Below, piece by piece: positions 33,041-43,213 of a DNA stretch of 64,000 bases. Made by a program: the position numbers and the translations under genes. The DNA is taken from positions 360,995-424,994 of the forward strand of contig JAMXSV010000002.1 of assembly GCA_027559495.1 (NCBI GenBank), in the 5' to 3' direction. Each line of letters opens with the position of its first letter. Position 1 is the first letter of the stretch. Source of the DNA: Aurifilum marmelostoma (lineage: Eukaryota > Ascomycota > Sordariomycetes > Diaporthales > Cryphonectriaceae). Under the pieces are notes generated by a model. It was not told where the DNA came from and ran no database searches. It was given only the letters and a program-made list of their open reading frames with translations.

Positions 33041-33689
33041 CTACCTAACGACCTGCGCCTGCGAAGAAGACGCCTCCTTCAACAAGCTCTCCAGCTCCGC
33101 AAACGCCTCCAGCACATCCGCCGCCCTCGTGCTCATCCACTCCCCCCACAGACTCCTCCCCAAGCTTCCCCTCCGCGACAGCAAGCAGCGCGTCCGGGCC
33201 CCTGCCCCCCGACCAGGTAAGCTCGATCCTCCTCCCCACGACCCTCAGCTCCATGCCCGTCAGGACGGCGCTGAGCTGCTGGCTCGCCAGACGGCCCCCG
33301 CCGCCGCCATAGCTGACAATCATGACCGGTTTCCCCGTGAACCCGGCCCACAGGAAATCGACGGCGTTCTTGACGGCGCCCGACATGCCGTAGTTGTACT
33401 CGTTGATGACGAATATGTACGCGTCGTGGGAGGCCATCTCGTCGGCCCAGGCCCTGGCTGGGCCTTGTTCGAACTGGATGCCCCTGGTGGCCATGAACTT
33501 GGGGGTTAAGGGTCCGCTGAAGATGGGGAGGCGGAAGGACTTGATGTCGACGGGCTTGAGGGTGATGTTGGCTGCGGTGGCGGCGGGCTGGATGATATTT
33601 TGTATCACGGCGGCGACGGCAGGGCCTATGCGTATGGCTCGGTGGGATGCGATGACGAGGGCCACTGATTTGGGTATTGATGTTGTCAT
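33041..33689 (-). CDS. NAD(P)H-dependent FMN reductase family (apparent frameshift)
   Basis: Single exon, frame-corrected to 215 aa, starting at the ATG at 33689. The flavodoxin-like fold shows an FMN-phosphate loop early (VALVIASHRAIRIGPAVA), the conserved stretch INEYNYGMSGAVKNAVDFL near residues 95-115, and VMIVSYGGGGG. Proteins of this type reduce FMN, quinones or azo compounds with NAD(P)H and are usually cytosolic. Near the C terminus the frame breaks at a C6 run (33142-33147; G6 on the coding strand). With one base fewer the sequence continues MSTRAADVLEAFAELESLL and stops at 33041-33043, a normal family end. Without the correction the tail is Gly-rich nonsense, so a sequencing error is the likely cause. 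Confidence 0.85.
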
Positions 33690-34542
33690 GTCGAGGAAGG
33701 TGTGTCGAACGAACAGGGGAAAAGACAGTTAGAGAGTGTTGTTGGTTGTGAGCGATCACTTCACGCACAAGGCTAAACAGAGATCATTCTCCTCACCTCC
33801 TCCGTTGCTGGAGAATATCTTCAGCATATTATTATTATATGGCAACAGTCTGTGTCGACCACGCAATCAATAATTAATGACAAAGCTCGTGTAAGCAATG
33901 CCCGAATCGCGATGGCGGTGTTCTTTTGGGGCATTGTTTGCTGTTGGATTTTCCTCGGACTTTCTCACAGTGACTAGGATCATAAACACCGAGATTATCC
34001 GCAGCTTTCAAATCAAGTCCTGGGCGGAACAAACACGTTGCAGTCAACAGCGGGCTTCGGAACGTTCGAATTGCCGTGCAGAGCCAGCCTTGGTGTTTGA
34101 TTTGATGACGAGCTGGTACTTACTGCTGCCAACGACTAATTATTGAGGAGATTGATGCCCCCAACGACCACGGTCTTTCTTGAGAAAGGGGAAAACAGAA
34201 ACAACCGAAGAAAGAAAAGAAAGAAAAAAAAACCCCCCTCCTGCTCGTGACGATGACGTCTCTGGCCGCAGTGGTGTCGAAGACCTTGTGCTGCTGAGCC
34301 TGAAGAAAGATGCCTCCAGGGACTCTCCATCCTTTAGAGACGGCCCTTTTGAGAAGTAAAAACGAAAACAAGGACAAGAGAAGACCGAAAAAACCAAACC
34401 GAAAACCGAAAATCCTGTTGCCAACCGATCCTCCTCATGTAAAAAAATCAAAAACAAAACCAAACTGCTTCTCCTGACCTTGTCCTTGGGACCCCCCGCC
34501 CAGCACGGCAGTGACACCATCATTCCCCACCCCCTTCCTGCC
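33690..34542. other. Spacer between FMN reductase and zinc-finger genes
   Basis: The FMN reductase promoter (left) and the 3' flank of the zinc-finger gene (right, with A-rich tracts near 34200-34460). No gene is seen. Confidence 0.55.
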
Positions 34543-35709
34543 TCACTGGGCCAGGATCGCCCTGCCAATGTTGATGTACTCGACCCAGGTGAAGACCTCG
34601 GTGCGCAGGTCGACAATGTACTGGACGCGCTCCTCCCTCTTCATGTCCTGGACCGAGGCGTTGTGCGCCAGCAGGCGCGGGTGGAAGGTGTTGTTCTCGA
34701 GCTCGAGGCAGTACCTGCCGGCGGCGTGCAGGTCGTCCAGCAGGCGGTCCTGCTCGGCGATGAGCTCGCGGGCGCGCACATGGCCCAGGCGGATGGTCTC
34801 GGCGAGGGCGGCCATGTTGAGGTGGCGCATGACGCGGTGGCAGGTCGAGGTCTGGCCCAGGGCGCCGCCGCGGCCCTCGGCGTTGCGGAAGTCAAAGTGC
34901 CCGCTCGCCAGGTGCTCGTCGATCGTGATGGAGCCGTCGCGGAGCGTGCTCCAGGGGCAGCCGCCGTAGGGGCAGTGCTTGCGCTTCACCGGGTCCTGGG
35001 TGTGTCTCTCCAGGTTGTGCCGGCTGAAGTCGTGCACGTCGTTGCGGCAGAGGGAGCACCAGCGCCTTCGGGTCTCTCCGCCGTGGGCTCTATTTGTAGT
35101 GGAGAGGGAGGGGACGTGTTAGGACTGATGGTGACTCACTCTGCGATGGGTGACTCACTCGTGGTGTTTGAGGGTGGGTGGGCGTGTGACTGGAGGGGGG
35201 GGCGTATAGGCAGAGGAGGGGGGGGGGAGGAGGAAGGAGCATGGGGAGAAGAAAGAGAGAAAGGAAAGTAGGTATAGCAAACGTACCGATCGGGGATGGC
35301 GCCAGGCTGGATGGCGGGAGTCTGGGCCCTGCATGTTATCACCCACTCGTTGCCCTGGTCGTAGAGGTCGTAGGCCACGGACCCAAAGTGCTCGCGGGCG
35401 GCCCTGTCTCGCGTGATGCCAATGTTGGCGATGGCAGGGTTCTTGCGGATGAACTCCTGCATGGCGGGGGTAAATCCGCTGTAGCCAGTGATGGGGACAG
35501 GCACGGCGCCAGGAGGAGCGGCGGCGCCAGGAGCGACAAGGGCAGGGCCGGCAGTGGCAGTGGTGGCAGCGGCAGCAGGAGGAGGAGGAGGAGGACCCGC
35601 GGTGTAGGCATTGGCGGGGTCAGATGAGGAGGGGGGGGATAGGGTAGGCGGAGGAGGGGCCAGGCGCGCCGTCGCTGGCAGTGTAGCCGTTGTTGTAGGG
35701 GCCAGACAT
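34543..35709 (-). CDS. Protein with two variant C2H2 zinc fingers (apparent frameshift)
   Basis: Two exons, 35287-35709 and 34543-35089 (197-nt intron), frame-corrected to 322 aa. The ATG at 35709 opens MSGPYNNGYTASDGAPGPSS, followed by a Pro/Ala-rich region. A compact block (GYSGFTPAMQEFIRKNPAIA) comes next. Then come two zinc-binding modules: CSLCRNDVHDFSRHNLERH (C-x2-C-x9-H-x4-H) and a second of the form C-x4-C-x14-H-x4-H starting CPYGGCPW. The C-terminal 110 residues are helical. The finger spacing departs from the classic C2H2, so DNA binding is uncertain. The frame breaks at a G8 run (35631-35638 on the plus strand); one base fewer restores it, and exon 1 length (423 nt, 422 needed) agrees. 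I do not know the family. Confidence 0.75.
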
Positions 35710-37896
35710 CTTGAAGGTTGAGGGGGAGGGGGGAGGAGGAGGAGGATGGAGATGGAAGCGTAAAGAGAGGTTGGTTGATTGAAGAGTTGAAGAAGGGAGA
35801 GAATAGAAGAGAGGAAGGTAGATGGTGGCGAAGAGGCTGTGCTGGTGACTGAACCGTTTTCGAAGAGGAGAGGAGAGGGAGAGAGAGAGAAAAAAGAAAC
35901 GGCCTCAGGGTGCTGCCAAAAACTGATTATATATTTGCAAGTCTTGTGCACAGACCGACTGCGCGCAGCTTTGGCCGCTTTCGCGTGCCTGGCAGAAAAA
36001 GTTTCGTCGTCTGGCAGAGATTTTTGGACAGCTCCTGCCAAGTGCAGTGAGTGCCTTGTCTCGTCGAAACCTTCGCAGGACAAGATGCTGTGCGGGAGCC
36101 CCTCACGAAGAGGACATGATGGTCTCCGGAGAGGGACCAGAGGTACATCGCTCACCATATCTGGGTTTGTGGCTGCACGAGGCTGATGTGGATGAGGTAC
36201 CCTAGGGTAGTCAAACGACGAGGCTGAGTAAGTCACCTGCGAGGCTGACACACAGAGATGGCTGATTCACCATGGGCCTAGCCTCGGTCACTCCAAAGGA
36301 GGACTTGGCCACTTGGCAGGGCACACTGATTCAGAGGCTACACTGCTGGGTGAATCATCAAAAAGATTTGTTGTGGCACCTCCAGTCACTACAAAGTTGT
36401 GTTCATAGAGACTTCATATTCGCTTGACACATCACGCAGCCCATGTGAGGCCTTGATCACAGCTGCTTGCTACTTGTCAATTGCCTAGATTGGCTAGCGT
36501 GACCCAGCTATTTGTCTGTGCAAGTGTCCGAGTATCTTGTTTTTGTCGAGCTGAGAGCTGCTCTGAGGGACATGCAGCATCAGGGCCCGCTGTGTCTTGG
36601 GCTTGGGGGTGCATCTTTCGTCTGCTGACAGCACCTTCGGGCCGTCTGATATTGTGCAGATTCTAACCTATCGTGGAACTTTCTTTCCAAGTGATAAACC
36701 TTTCGAACGACGAAAGTTTTCAGCCAAAAGACCACAGAATTGGGCAGACTCACAATCAGCATCATTTTCAGCAAGAACATGATCCTTCATGCTCTCCTTC
36801 TTGTTTCCAAGGTTTATATAGACAGTCAAGGACCAGCTTGTAATTTTGCACAAACTTGCAAGGCCAAAGGTTTCATAGCCTGGCAGGGGATCAAGCTGTG
36901 ATGTGAAGCCTATGAGAGCTAGGAGTATCTTTAAAATAGCAGCAGTTGAAAATAAGGCACCAGCATATATACCCTAGAAATCAACTTGTGGGAGCGACTG
37001 ATGATATCATAGCCTTGCTGAGAGTGGAAGGGCACTAGTAATGAGTCAGATTTGTTGCAGAAATATATCCTTACATCAATCAGCACTACCCATTCAGGAC
37101 ATGTTAATGGGCTCAGACTGGACCACTTCATATATCCTCAGTGTGGAAGACTCCATGCTGATAAGGCACAAGACCTTGAATACCTGAGGGCTCCTTATAT
37201 ATGGGGGATGCAGCAGGTGGGGGCGAAAGTTTCGTTGTTAACCCTGCTTCTGCAGCTGAGCTTGGCTCACATATTGTTGAGACAGCTGTCCATCAGTTGG
37301 CCTCAGTGGACAGATGAGCTTTGTAAATAGCCACAGCCAATAGAAGGTCTCAACAAACACAATGGCTAATGACAAAAAAATATGATCCCAAAAAAACCTT
37401 GGCCTGACATCACTGAAAGTTTTGCTAAAAGATGGATAAGAAGGAGCTGGAATATCTGTTAATGCCTTAGACATATCTTTTACATGATATTAATATCATG
37501 ACTTGGACGAAACTGGCTGATGAGGGCGTGAAGAGAAAAGAGCCTTGGGCTTGAAATTCCATACAACACTTGGGTGACTACAGTACTGGGAATTCGACCT
37601 CCCCCGCCAAACACATGCTCCTCGCTCATTGATCTAGTTGTGGGCTGACCTTTGAACACGTGCAGGCACAGAACTCATTTTGACAGGTCAGAGGGGGCTG
37701 AGCTTCGAGCTTGATCACATGATGGATCGAGGGCACAGAATGATTGGCTGTCTAAAGGTAATAACAAACCAAGGCTCTTGACCAGTATCATGTCACAGGG
37801 CATACATACTCAAAGGACTAAATGCTTGTCAAAAGTATTCTTGGGCTTGACAATCAAGTCTCTACTTGCCAGCAACTATATCTCTCTCTGTCTACT
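35710..37896. other. AT-richer spacer
   Basis: From about 36200 the composition is visibly AT-richer than the flanking genes. Small open frames exist on both strands; the most protein-like is on the minus strand at 37238-37474, 78 codons with one strongly hydrophobic segment. None has homology support. A perfect 18-bp palindrome lies at 37483-37500. The left end (35710-36200) is the promoter side of the zinc-finger gene. Confidence 0.45.
37483..37500. repeat. Perfect 18-bp palindrome
   Basis: CATGATATTAATATCATG equals its own reverse complement. It sits in the AT-richer spacer, just upstream of a small minus-strand open frame. Confidence 0.9.
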
Positions 37897-39353
37897 CTAA
37901 TAACTCCTGGGAAGCTGTAGGACTCTCTCACTGATGTAATTGAGAATCATCTCCCTGCTCACAGGAGCAATGCGTGGCACCAGACACTCCCTAAACCATC
38001 TCTCCACATCATATTCTGTGGCATATCCCATGCCTCCATGCTGGTGGTAAAACAAACACATTAGCATCATTGTACATGGGTCCAGATAAATTCTACTCCC
38101 GAAACAGGAACACTCACCGTCAAGATTGCCCTCTCACAAGCAGTAAAGGCCGCCTCAGCAGCCATGTACTTGGCACTATTACAAGCCACCCCAATAGCAT
38201 CAGGCCGTACCGAGGCATCCGTCCTGCCCGCGTCAAACAGCCTCGCGGCATGGTACGTCGCCAGCTTGGCCGCCTCGAGCCGCATGAAGGCGTCTGCCAA
38301 GGGGTGCGCGACCCCCTGGTTCATGCCGATGGGCCGCTGGAAGACGGTCCTCTCGCGCGCGTACTCGGCTGCCCTCGCCAGCGCGGCATAGCCCAGGCCC
38401 AGGGCCTCCCCCGCGAGCAGACACCTCTCGGCGTTCATGCCGTGCAGGATCAACCTGAAGCCCTGGCCCTCCCGGCCGATGAGCGAGCTGGCCGGGATCT
38501 CGTAGCCGTCAAAGTACACCTCGTTGGCGTCGACGGCCCGGCCGCCCATCTTCCTGATCTTCCTGATGTCCAGGCCGGGCCGGCCGCGGTCCAGGTCGAT
38601 ACAGAACAGCGACAGCCCCTCGCTCGGCCTCCTCCCCGCCGCGCTCAGCTCGTCCAGCGGCGTCGTCCTCGCCAGCAGCATCATCTTCCTCGCCACCTGC
38701 GCACAGGTGATCCAGATCTTCTGCCCCGTCACCTCGTACCCGGCCCCGCCGGCCCCGCCGCGCCTCCTCGCCACGGTCGCCAGCCGCAGCGTGTCCAGGC
38801 CGGCGTTCGGCTCCGTGACCCCGAAGCAGGTGCGCCACCTCCCCGACACGATGTTGGGGATGGTGCTCTCCACCTGCTCGCGCGAGCCGAACCGGGCCAG
38901 GGGCTGCGTCGCGTACACGTTGGCGTGGATGGCCTGCGCGCCCGCCATGCCCGCGCCCGACTCGGTGATGGTCTGCATCATCATGGTCGCCTCGGCGATG
39001 CCCAGCCCGGACCCGCCCAGCTCCTCGGGCAGGGCGATGCCCAGCCACCCGTCGCGGGCGAGGGCGGCGTGGAACTCCTCGGGGTCGGTCTCGTTCTGGT
39101 CGTGGTCCCGCCAGTAGGTGTTTGGGAAGCGGGAGCAGATGGCGCTTACTGCCTCGCGGACCGTGAGCTGGGTCTCGGTGAAGCCTGTCGTCTCCATCAG
39201 GCGGCTGGAGGGGGTTGATGAGAAGGGACGGGTTCTGCTACGGTGGGGATATTGTGATGATGATATTGATTCGAGGTGTGAGGGGCGGCTTGAAGAAGGG
39301 AGGCGGTGGTGATGGCCGTGGCGCCATACTGTTCTGCTTAGGGAGCGAGACAT
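37897..39353 (-). CDS. Acyl-CoA dehydrogenase family flavoprotein
   Basis: Two exons, 38118-39353 and 37897-38040 (77-nt intron), give 459 aa from the ATG at 39353. An upstream in-frame ATG at 39437 is less likely. The first 50 residues (MSRSLSRTVWRHGHHHRL) are Arg/Ser-rich, a good mitochondrial presequence. The ACAD fold follows, with substrate/FAD-loop motifs GVTEPNAGLDT and TGQKIWIT. Glu309 in GMNAERCLLAGEALG occupies the helix-G position that is the catalytic base in isovaleryl-type enzymes. The helix-K EGT motif of medium-chain enzymes is absent from the C-terminal exon (HGGMGYATEYDVERWFREC). It desaturates an acyl-CoA to enoyl-CoA and passes electrons to ETF; the substrate is unknown. 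It is divergent from the CoA-transferase gene. The last exon is AT-richer than the first. Confidence 0.9.
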
Positions 39354-39788
39354 GATATGTTGAGCGTGGAGGAAGAGGAGGCAGCTTGCTTGGTCTTGAA
39401 AAGACAGCCCCAACCGTTCGAGTGAGTTCTCATGCATGGGATTATTATATTACAGACCAGTCTCCTGCAAATGCGTTGCCCCTCGCCTACTACGGCGTCT
39501 CAGTGAGGGGGGCGGGTCTGCTTCGGTTATATGAAGTCGGCTATTAATATTTGGATTTCTGTTCATTGTGTCTGCAGAATCCCACGATTCGGTCACTCCA
39601 GCTTGGGAGATGGATTTGCAAATGGTACTGTATCCCAACTCATCACCTCGGCTCCTCGTACCAACACCCCACGTCCATGAACACTGTCCATGATTTGTAT
39701 CACCAAGAATACAAGACGAAGTCTTGAGAATGCGTAAAGGTATTCTGGAATGAATAAAATACAATAGGGTAATTAATATCAGCCCAGC
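39354..39788. promoter_or_regulatory. Shared divergent promoter (acyl-CoA dehydrogenase / CoA-transferase)
   Basis: A 435-bp interval between the start codons of two divergently transcribed metabolic genes, so co-regulation is likely. I cannot point to a specific binding site with confidence. Confidence 0.6.
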
Positions 39789-41063
39789 ATGTATCGACTT
39801 CAACGTCCCCTCGCCCCGCGTCTCCTCCTGACCTCTTGTTCCTCTCCTATCAAGCCAATCTCATTAACAAGAAGATATACTGCCGAAACAACCCCTACCT
39901 CATCTTCCTGCCCCAAACAACAACTCCCCCTACAAGGCATCACCGTCGTCAGCCTCGAACAGGCAATAGCAGCCCCCTTCTGCACCCGCCAGCTGGCCGA
40001 CCACGGCGCCAGGGTCATCAAGGTCGAGCGTCCCAACACGGGCGACTTTGCCCGCCACTACGACACCCGCGTCCGGGGCCAGTCCTCGCACTTTGTCTGG
40101 ACCAACCGCTCCAAGGAGAGCCTGGCGCTCGACCTCAAGCGGCCCAGGGACCTGGACATCCTCAAGCGCCTGCTGGCCCGCGCCGACGTGCTGGTGCAGA
40201 ACCTCGCGCCCGGCGCGACAGGGCGGATGGGCCTGTCGTATGAGGCGCTGCACAGGGTACACCCGCGGCTGATTGTGTGTGACATCTCTGGGTATGGATC
40301 AGACGGCCCCTACAGGGACAAGAAGGCATACGACCTCCTCGTGCAGTCCGAGGCAGGCGTCCTGTCCATCACGGGCACGAGGGACGAGCCCGTCAAGGTG
40401 GGCATCTCGATTGCCGACATCTCGGCGGGCATGTACGCCTTCACCAACATCATGGCGGCCCTCATGACCAGGGACAAGACGGGCCGCGGCGCCAGGATCG
40501 ACATCTCGATGCTCGAGAGCATGGCCGAGTGGATGGGCTTCCCGCTCTACTACACGTACCAGGGCCAGCCGGCGCCCAGGCGCGTAGGGGCCGCGCACGC
40601 GACCATCTACCCGTACGGGCCCTTCCCGACGGGCGACGGCGGCTCGGTCATGCTGGGCCTGCAGAACGAGAGGGAGTGGGCGAGGCTGTGCGGCGAGGTG
40701 CTCGGGGACGCGGGGCTGGCCTCGGACCCGAGGTTCCGCACCAACCCCCTGCGGGTGGAGAACCAGGACGCGCTGGGGGAGGTCATGTGCGGGGTGTTCT
40801 CGGCGCTGACGGCACAGCAGCTGCTGGAGAGGCTGGACCGCGCGGGGATCGCGAACGCGAGGCTGCGCGGGATGGCGGATGTGTGGGCGCACCCGCAGCT
40901 CGAGGCGCGGGGGCGGTGGGCAGAGGTCGAGACGCCGGGGGGGCTGGTGCCGGCTCTGGTTCCGCCTGGGGTGGCGGCGGGGGGTGCGAGGATGGATGCT
41001 GTGCCTTCTTTGGGGGAGCATAATGAGAAGATCCTGGCTGAGCTGGGGATGGAGGATGAGTAG
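39789..41063 (+). CDS. CaiB/BaiF (class III) CoA-transferase
   Basis: Single exon, 424 aa. Residues 1-33 (MYRLQRPLAPRLLLTSCSSP) resemble a mitochondrial presequence. The family III CoA-transferase body starts at LQGITVVSLEQAIAAPFCTR and continues with GARVIKVERP, SLALDLKRP and CDISGYGSDGPY. The catalytic Asp182 is in KKAYDLLVQSEAG, the residue that forms the acyl-anhydride intermediate. The relatives act on oxalate, carnitine, succinate/glutarate or itaconate. The enzyme moves CoA from a donor thioester to a carboxylic acid. It is close in type to mitochondrial SUGCT-like proteins, but the substrate cannot be read from the sequence. It is followed by the alcohol dehydrogenase and dehydratase genes on the same strand. 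No frame problems. Confidence 0.92.
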   Translation: MYRLQRPLAPRLLLTSCSSPIKPISLTRRYTAETTPTSSSCPKQQLPLQGITVVSLEQAIAAPFCTRQLADHGARVIKVERPNTGDFARHYDTRVRGQSSHFVWTNRSKESLALDLKRPRDLDILKRLLARADVLVQNLAPGATGRMGLSYEALHRVHPRLIVCDISGYGSDGPYRDKKAYDLLVQSEAGVLSITGTRDEPVKVGISIADISAGMYAFTNIMAALMTRDKTGRGARIDISMLESMAEWMGFPLYYTYQGQPAPRRVGAAHATIYPYGPFPTGDGGSVMLGLQNEREWARLCGEVLGDAGLASDPRFRTNPLRVENQDALGEVMCGVFSALTAQQLLERLDRAGIANARLRGMADVWAHPQLEARGRWAEVETPGGLVPALVPPGVAAGGARMDAVPSLGEHNEKILAELGMEDE

Positions 41064-41575
41064 TTGGGACAAAGACTGAGGTGGTGAGTATGGGGGGGGA
41101 CTTTATAGTGAGGTACAGAACTGTACTGTTGGAGTTGATGGTGATTATACTGTTTATATTATTATTGGAATATTCACAATATATCTTGTCAAAGAATACA
41201 GTGGCATAGACAGAATTATGCCCTCTACTTTCTGTATTTATATGATTGCACAATTATCATTAGATATTATTGAAGCTATCTTGAACAAGACACACCAGAG
41301 ATAACAAAACTCGGCTATGGAAAAGCCAGAATGGAGACAAGATGGGGTAACAGTAACAGTACCATTATACTTACCTTCGACATTTGGAGAGACCCTGCTC
41401 AAAGAAGCCCTCGAGGACAATCCCACCACAAAAGACCCCAACTTCAATCCCACCCTGATCCTCCACCATCCTCCCAAGGCCGCCGGCCCCCCCCCCCCCC
41501 CTCCTCCTCCTCTCCCTCCCCTAACTCACCTCCAGCAACAACCATCTCCCTATCCCTCCACACCCAAAAAAAAAC
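41064..41575. other. Spacer between CoA-transferase and alcohol dehydrogenase
   Basis: AT-rich up to about 41310, then Pro-codon-like C-rich sequence with C runs before the ATG at 41576. It contains the CoA-transferase 3' flank and the next gene's promoter. No separate gene. Confidence 0.55.
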
Positions 41576-42856
41576 ATGTCCATCTCAACAGAAGCCTACG
41601 TCGCCCAACCCCCCTCCACCACCCCATCCCTGACCAGAATCAGATACCCCCCACCCCCCTCGGGCCCCACGAGCTCCTCGTCGACATCACGGCCGCCTCC
41701 ATCTGCCACACCGACCTCCGCGCCGCCGCAGGGACCTTCCTCCTGCCCCCGCCTCTGATCCTAGGCCACGAGGGTGCCGGCCGCGTGCGCGCCGTGGGGA
41801 GCGAGGTGTCGTACGTGAAGCCAGGCGACGCCGTGGTGTTGGCGTATGCGTCGTGCATGAGGTGCCGGCGGTGCAGGGGCGGCAGGAATGCCTACTGCGA
41901 CGAGCTGTTCCGGCTGAACTTTGGCGGGAGGAGGGATGACGGGAGCGCGGTGGCGGTTGTGGAGGGGGAGGGGGCCGGGGAGGTGGGCGGGCTGTTCTTT
42001 GGGCAGAGCAGCATGGCGCGGGTCGCGCTGGTGAGGGAGGAGAGCTGTGTCAGGGTCGGGGAGGGGTTGGGAGAGGCGGATCTCAGGCTGTGTGCCAGTC
42101 TGGGCTGTGGGATCCAGACGGGCGCGGGGGCGATCATGTGAGTGGTCAGTTCTTATATGTGTCTTTTGCACGAACCGGACAAGAGGAGAGAGTGATGGCT
42201 CGAGAATTGTGTTACAGAGATATCAAGTGATACTGACTATCTATCCCAGGAACGTCATCCAGCCACCTCCCGGCTCGGGAATCGTCATCTTTGGCGGCGG
42301 TGCCGTCGGCCTCGCTGCCCTCCTCGCCGCCCAGCTCACCTCGCCGGCCTGCATCGTCCTCGTCGACATCTCGCAGACCAAGCTGGACAGCATACCCAGG
42401 TCGATCCTCGGGCCCAACACGCACCTGTACAACTCATCATCAAGCAAGTCCAACGAGGAGGTCGCGGCAGAGATACTGCGCAGGTTCGCGCCAGACGATC
42501 AGGGTGCACCCGGTGTGGTGGACTTTGCGCTGGACTGTGTCGGGGACGAGGACATTGTCAAGACGGCACATCTGGTCCTGGACAAGATGGGCGTGCTGGT
42601 GACTGTCGGAGGCGGGGTGCCTTCGAATGTGGCCGGGTACAGTCTGGAGGCGCATCTGGTCAAGGGCATCACGCATCGGGGGACGCACCAGGGCGATTGT
42701 GTGCCTCGACAGATGATACCGAGGCTGTTTGAGATGTACAAGGAGGGCAGGTTTCCTTTTGACAAGCTGGTGGTGGAGTTTGGGTTTGAGGAGATGGATC
42801 TGGCCTTGCAGGAGATGAAGAGTGGGCGGGTGGTGAAGCCTCTGTTGGTGATGTAA
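41576..42856 (+). CDS. Zinc-dependent alcohol dehydrogenase (apparent frameshift)
   Basis: Two exons, 41576-42137 and 42250-42856 (112-nt intron), frame-corrected to 389 aa. Catalytic zinc ligands are Cys44 in SICHTDLRA and His65 in GHEGAGRV, plus the Cys in LGCGIQTGAGA. The structural zinc site is the four-Cys loop CMRCRRCRGGRNAYC (about residues 94-108). The NAD fold starts GIVIFGGGAVGLAAL, with Asp (VDIS) after strand two, which favours NAD over NADP. The layout resembles benzyl/aryl-alcohol dehydrogenases of the class III-like group. No presequence is seen, so it is probably cytosolic. The frame breaks near the start, at two adjacent C6 runs (41647-41652, 41654-41659); one more C leads into GPHELLVDIT. 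Exon 1 is 562 nt where 563 are needed. Confidence 0.87.
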
Positions 42857-43213
42857 GTCAATGAATGGGGATTATTATATTCGTTATCTACATGCAGGAG
42901 AAGATGGATTCTGTAATGGTCTGCTCATATTGAAATCCTATTCAAAATATACATAGTAAATCCATCTACTTGAACGGGTACCGGACCCTATACAGATGGC
43001 ATTCCTGTGGCCATATAACCGAGTCGGCTATTTATTGATTCAACCCCACACACCCAACTACTGAGTCCAGCCTCGAGCAGGTCTGCCATTCCTCACCACA
43101 CCTGATACAACTTCAAGTAGATAAGTATATTAAACTGGGAATGCCACAGGACTACTCTACCCAAGGCCCATCACCCAAACAAAGAAACACGGTCAACACA
43201 ATCCCACACCAAC
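42857..43213. other. Spacer between alcohol dehydrogenase and dehydratase
   Basis: AT-rich 3' flank followed by the leader of the dehydratase gene. No gene. Confidence 0.55.

Noticed and set aside
34480..35271. Plus-strand open frame of 263 codons over the zinc-finger gene
   Set aside because: It is antisense to a spliced gene with recognisable zinc ligands, and its own composition is Ala/Val/Gly-biased.
38070..39218. Long plus-strand open frame opposite the acyl-CoA dehydrogenase
   Set aside because: Arg/Pro/Gly-rich composition with no motifs; the minus-strand flavoprotein is clear.
41317..41575. Upstream in-frame extension of the alcohol dehydrogenase
   Set aside because: It is in frame only because of the apparent base loss near 41650. 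The real start gives a normal family N terminus at 41576.
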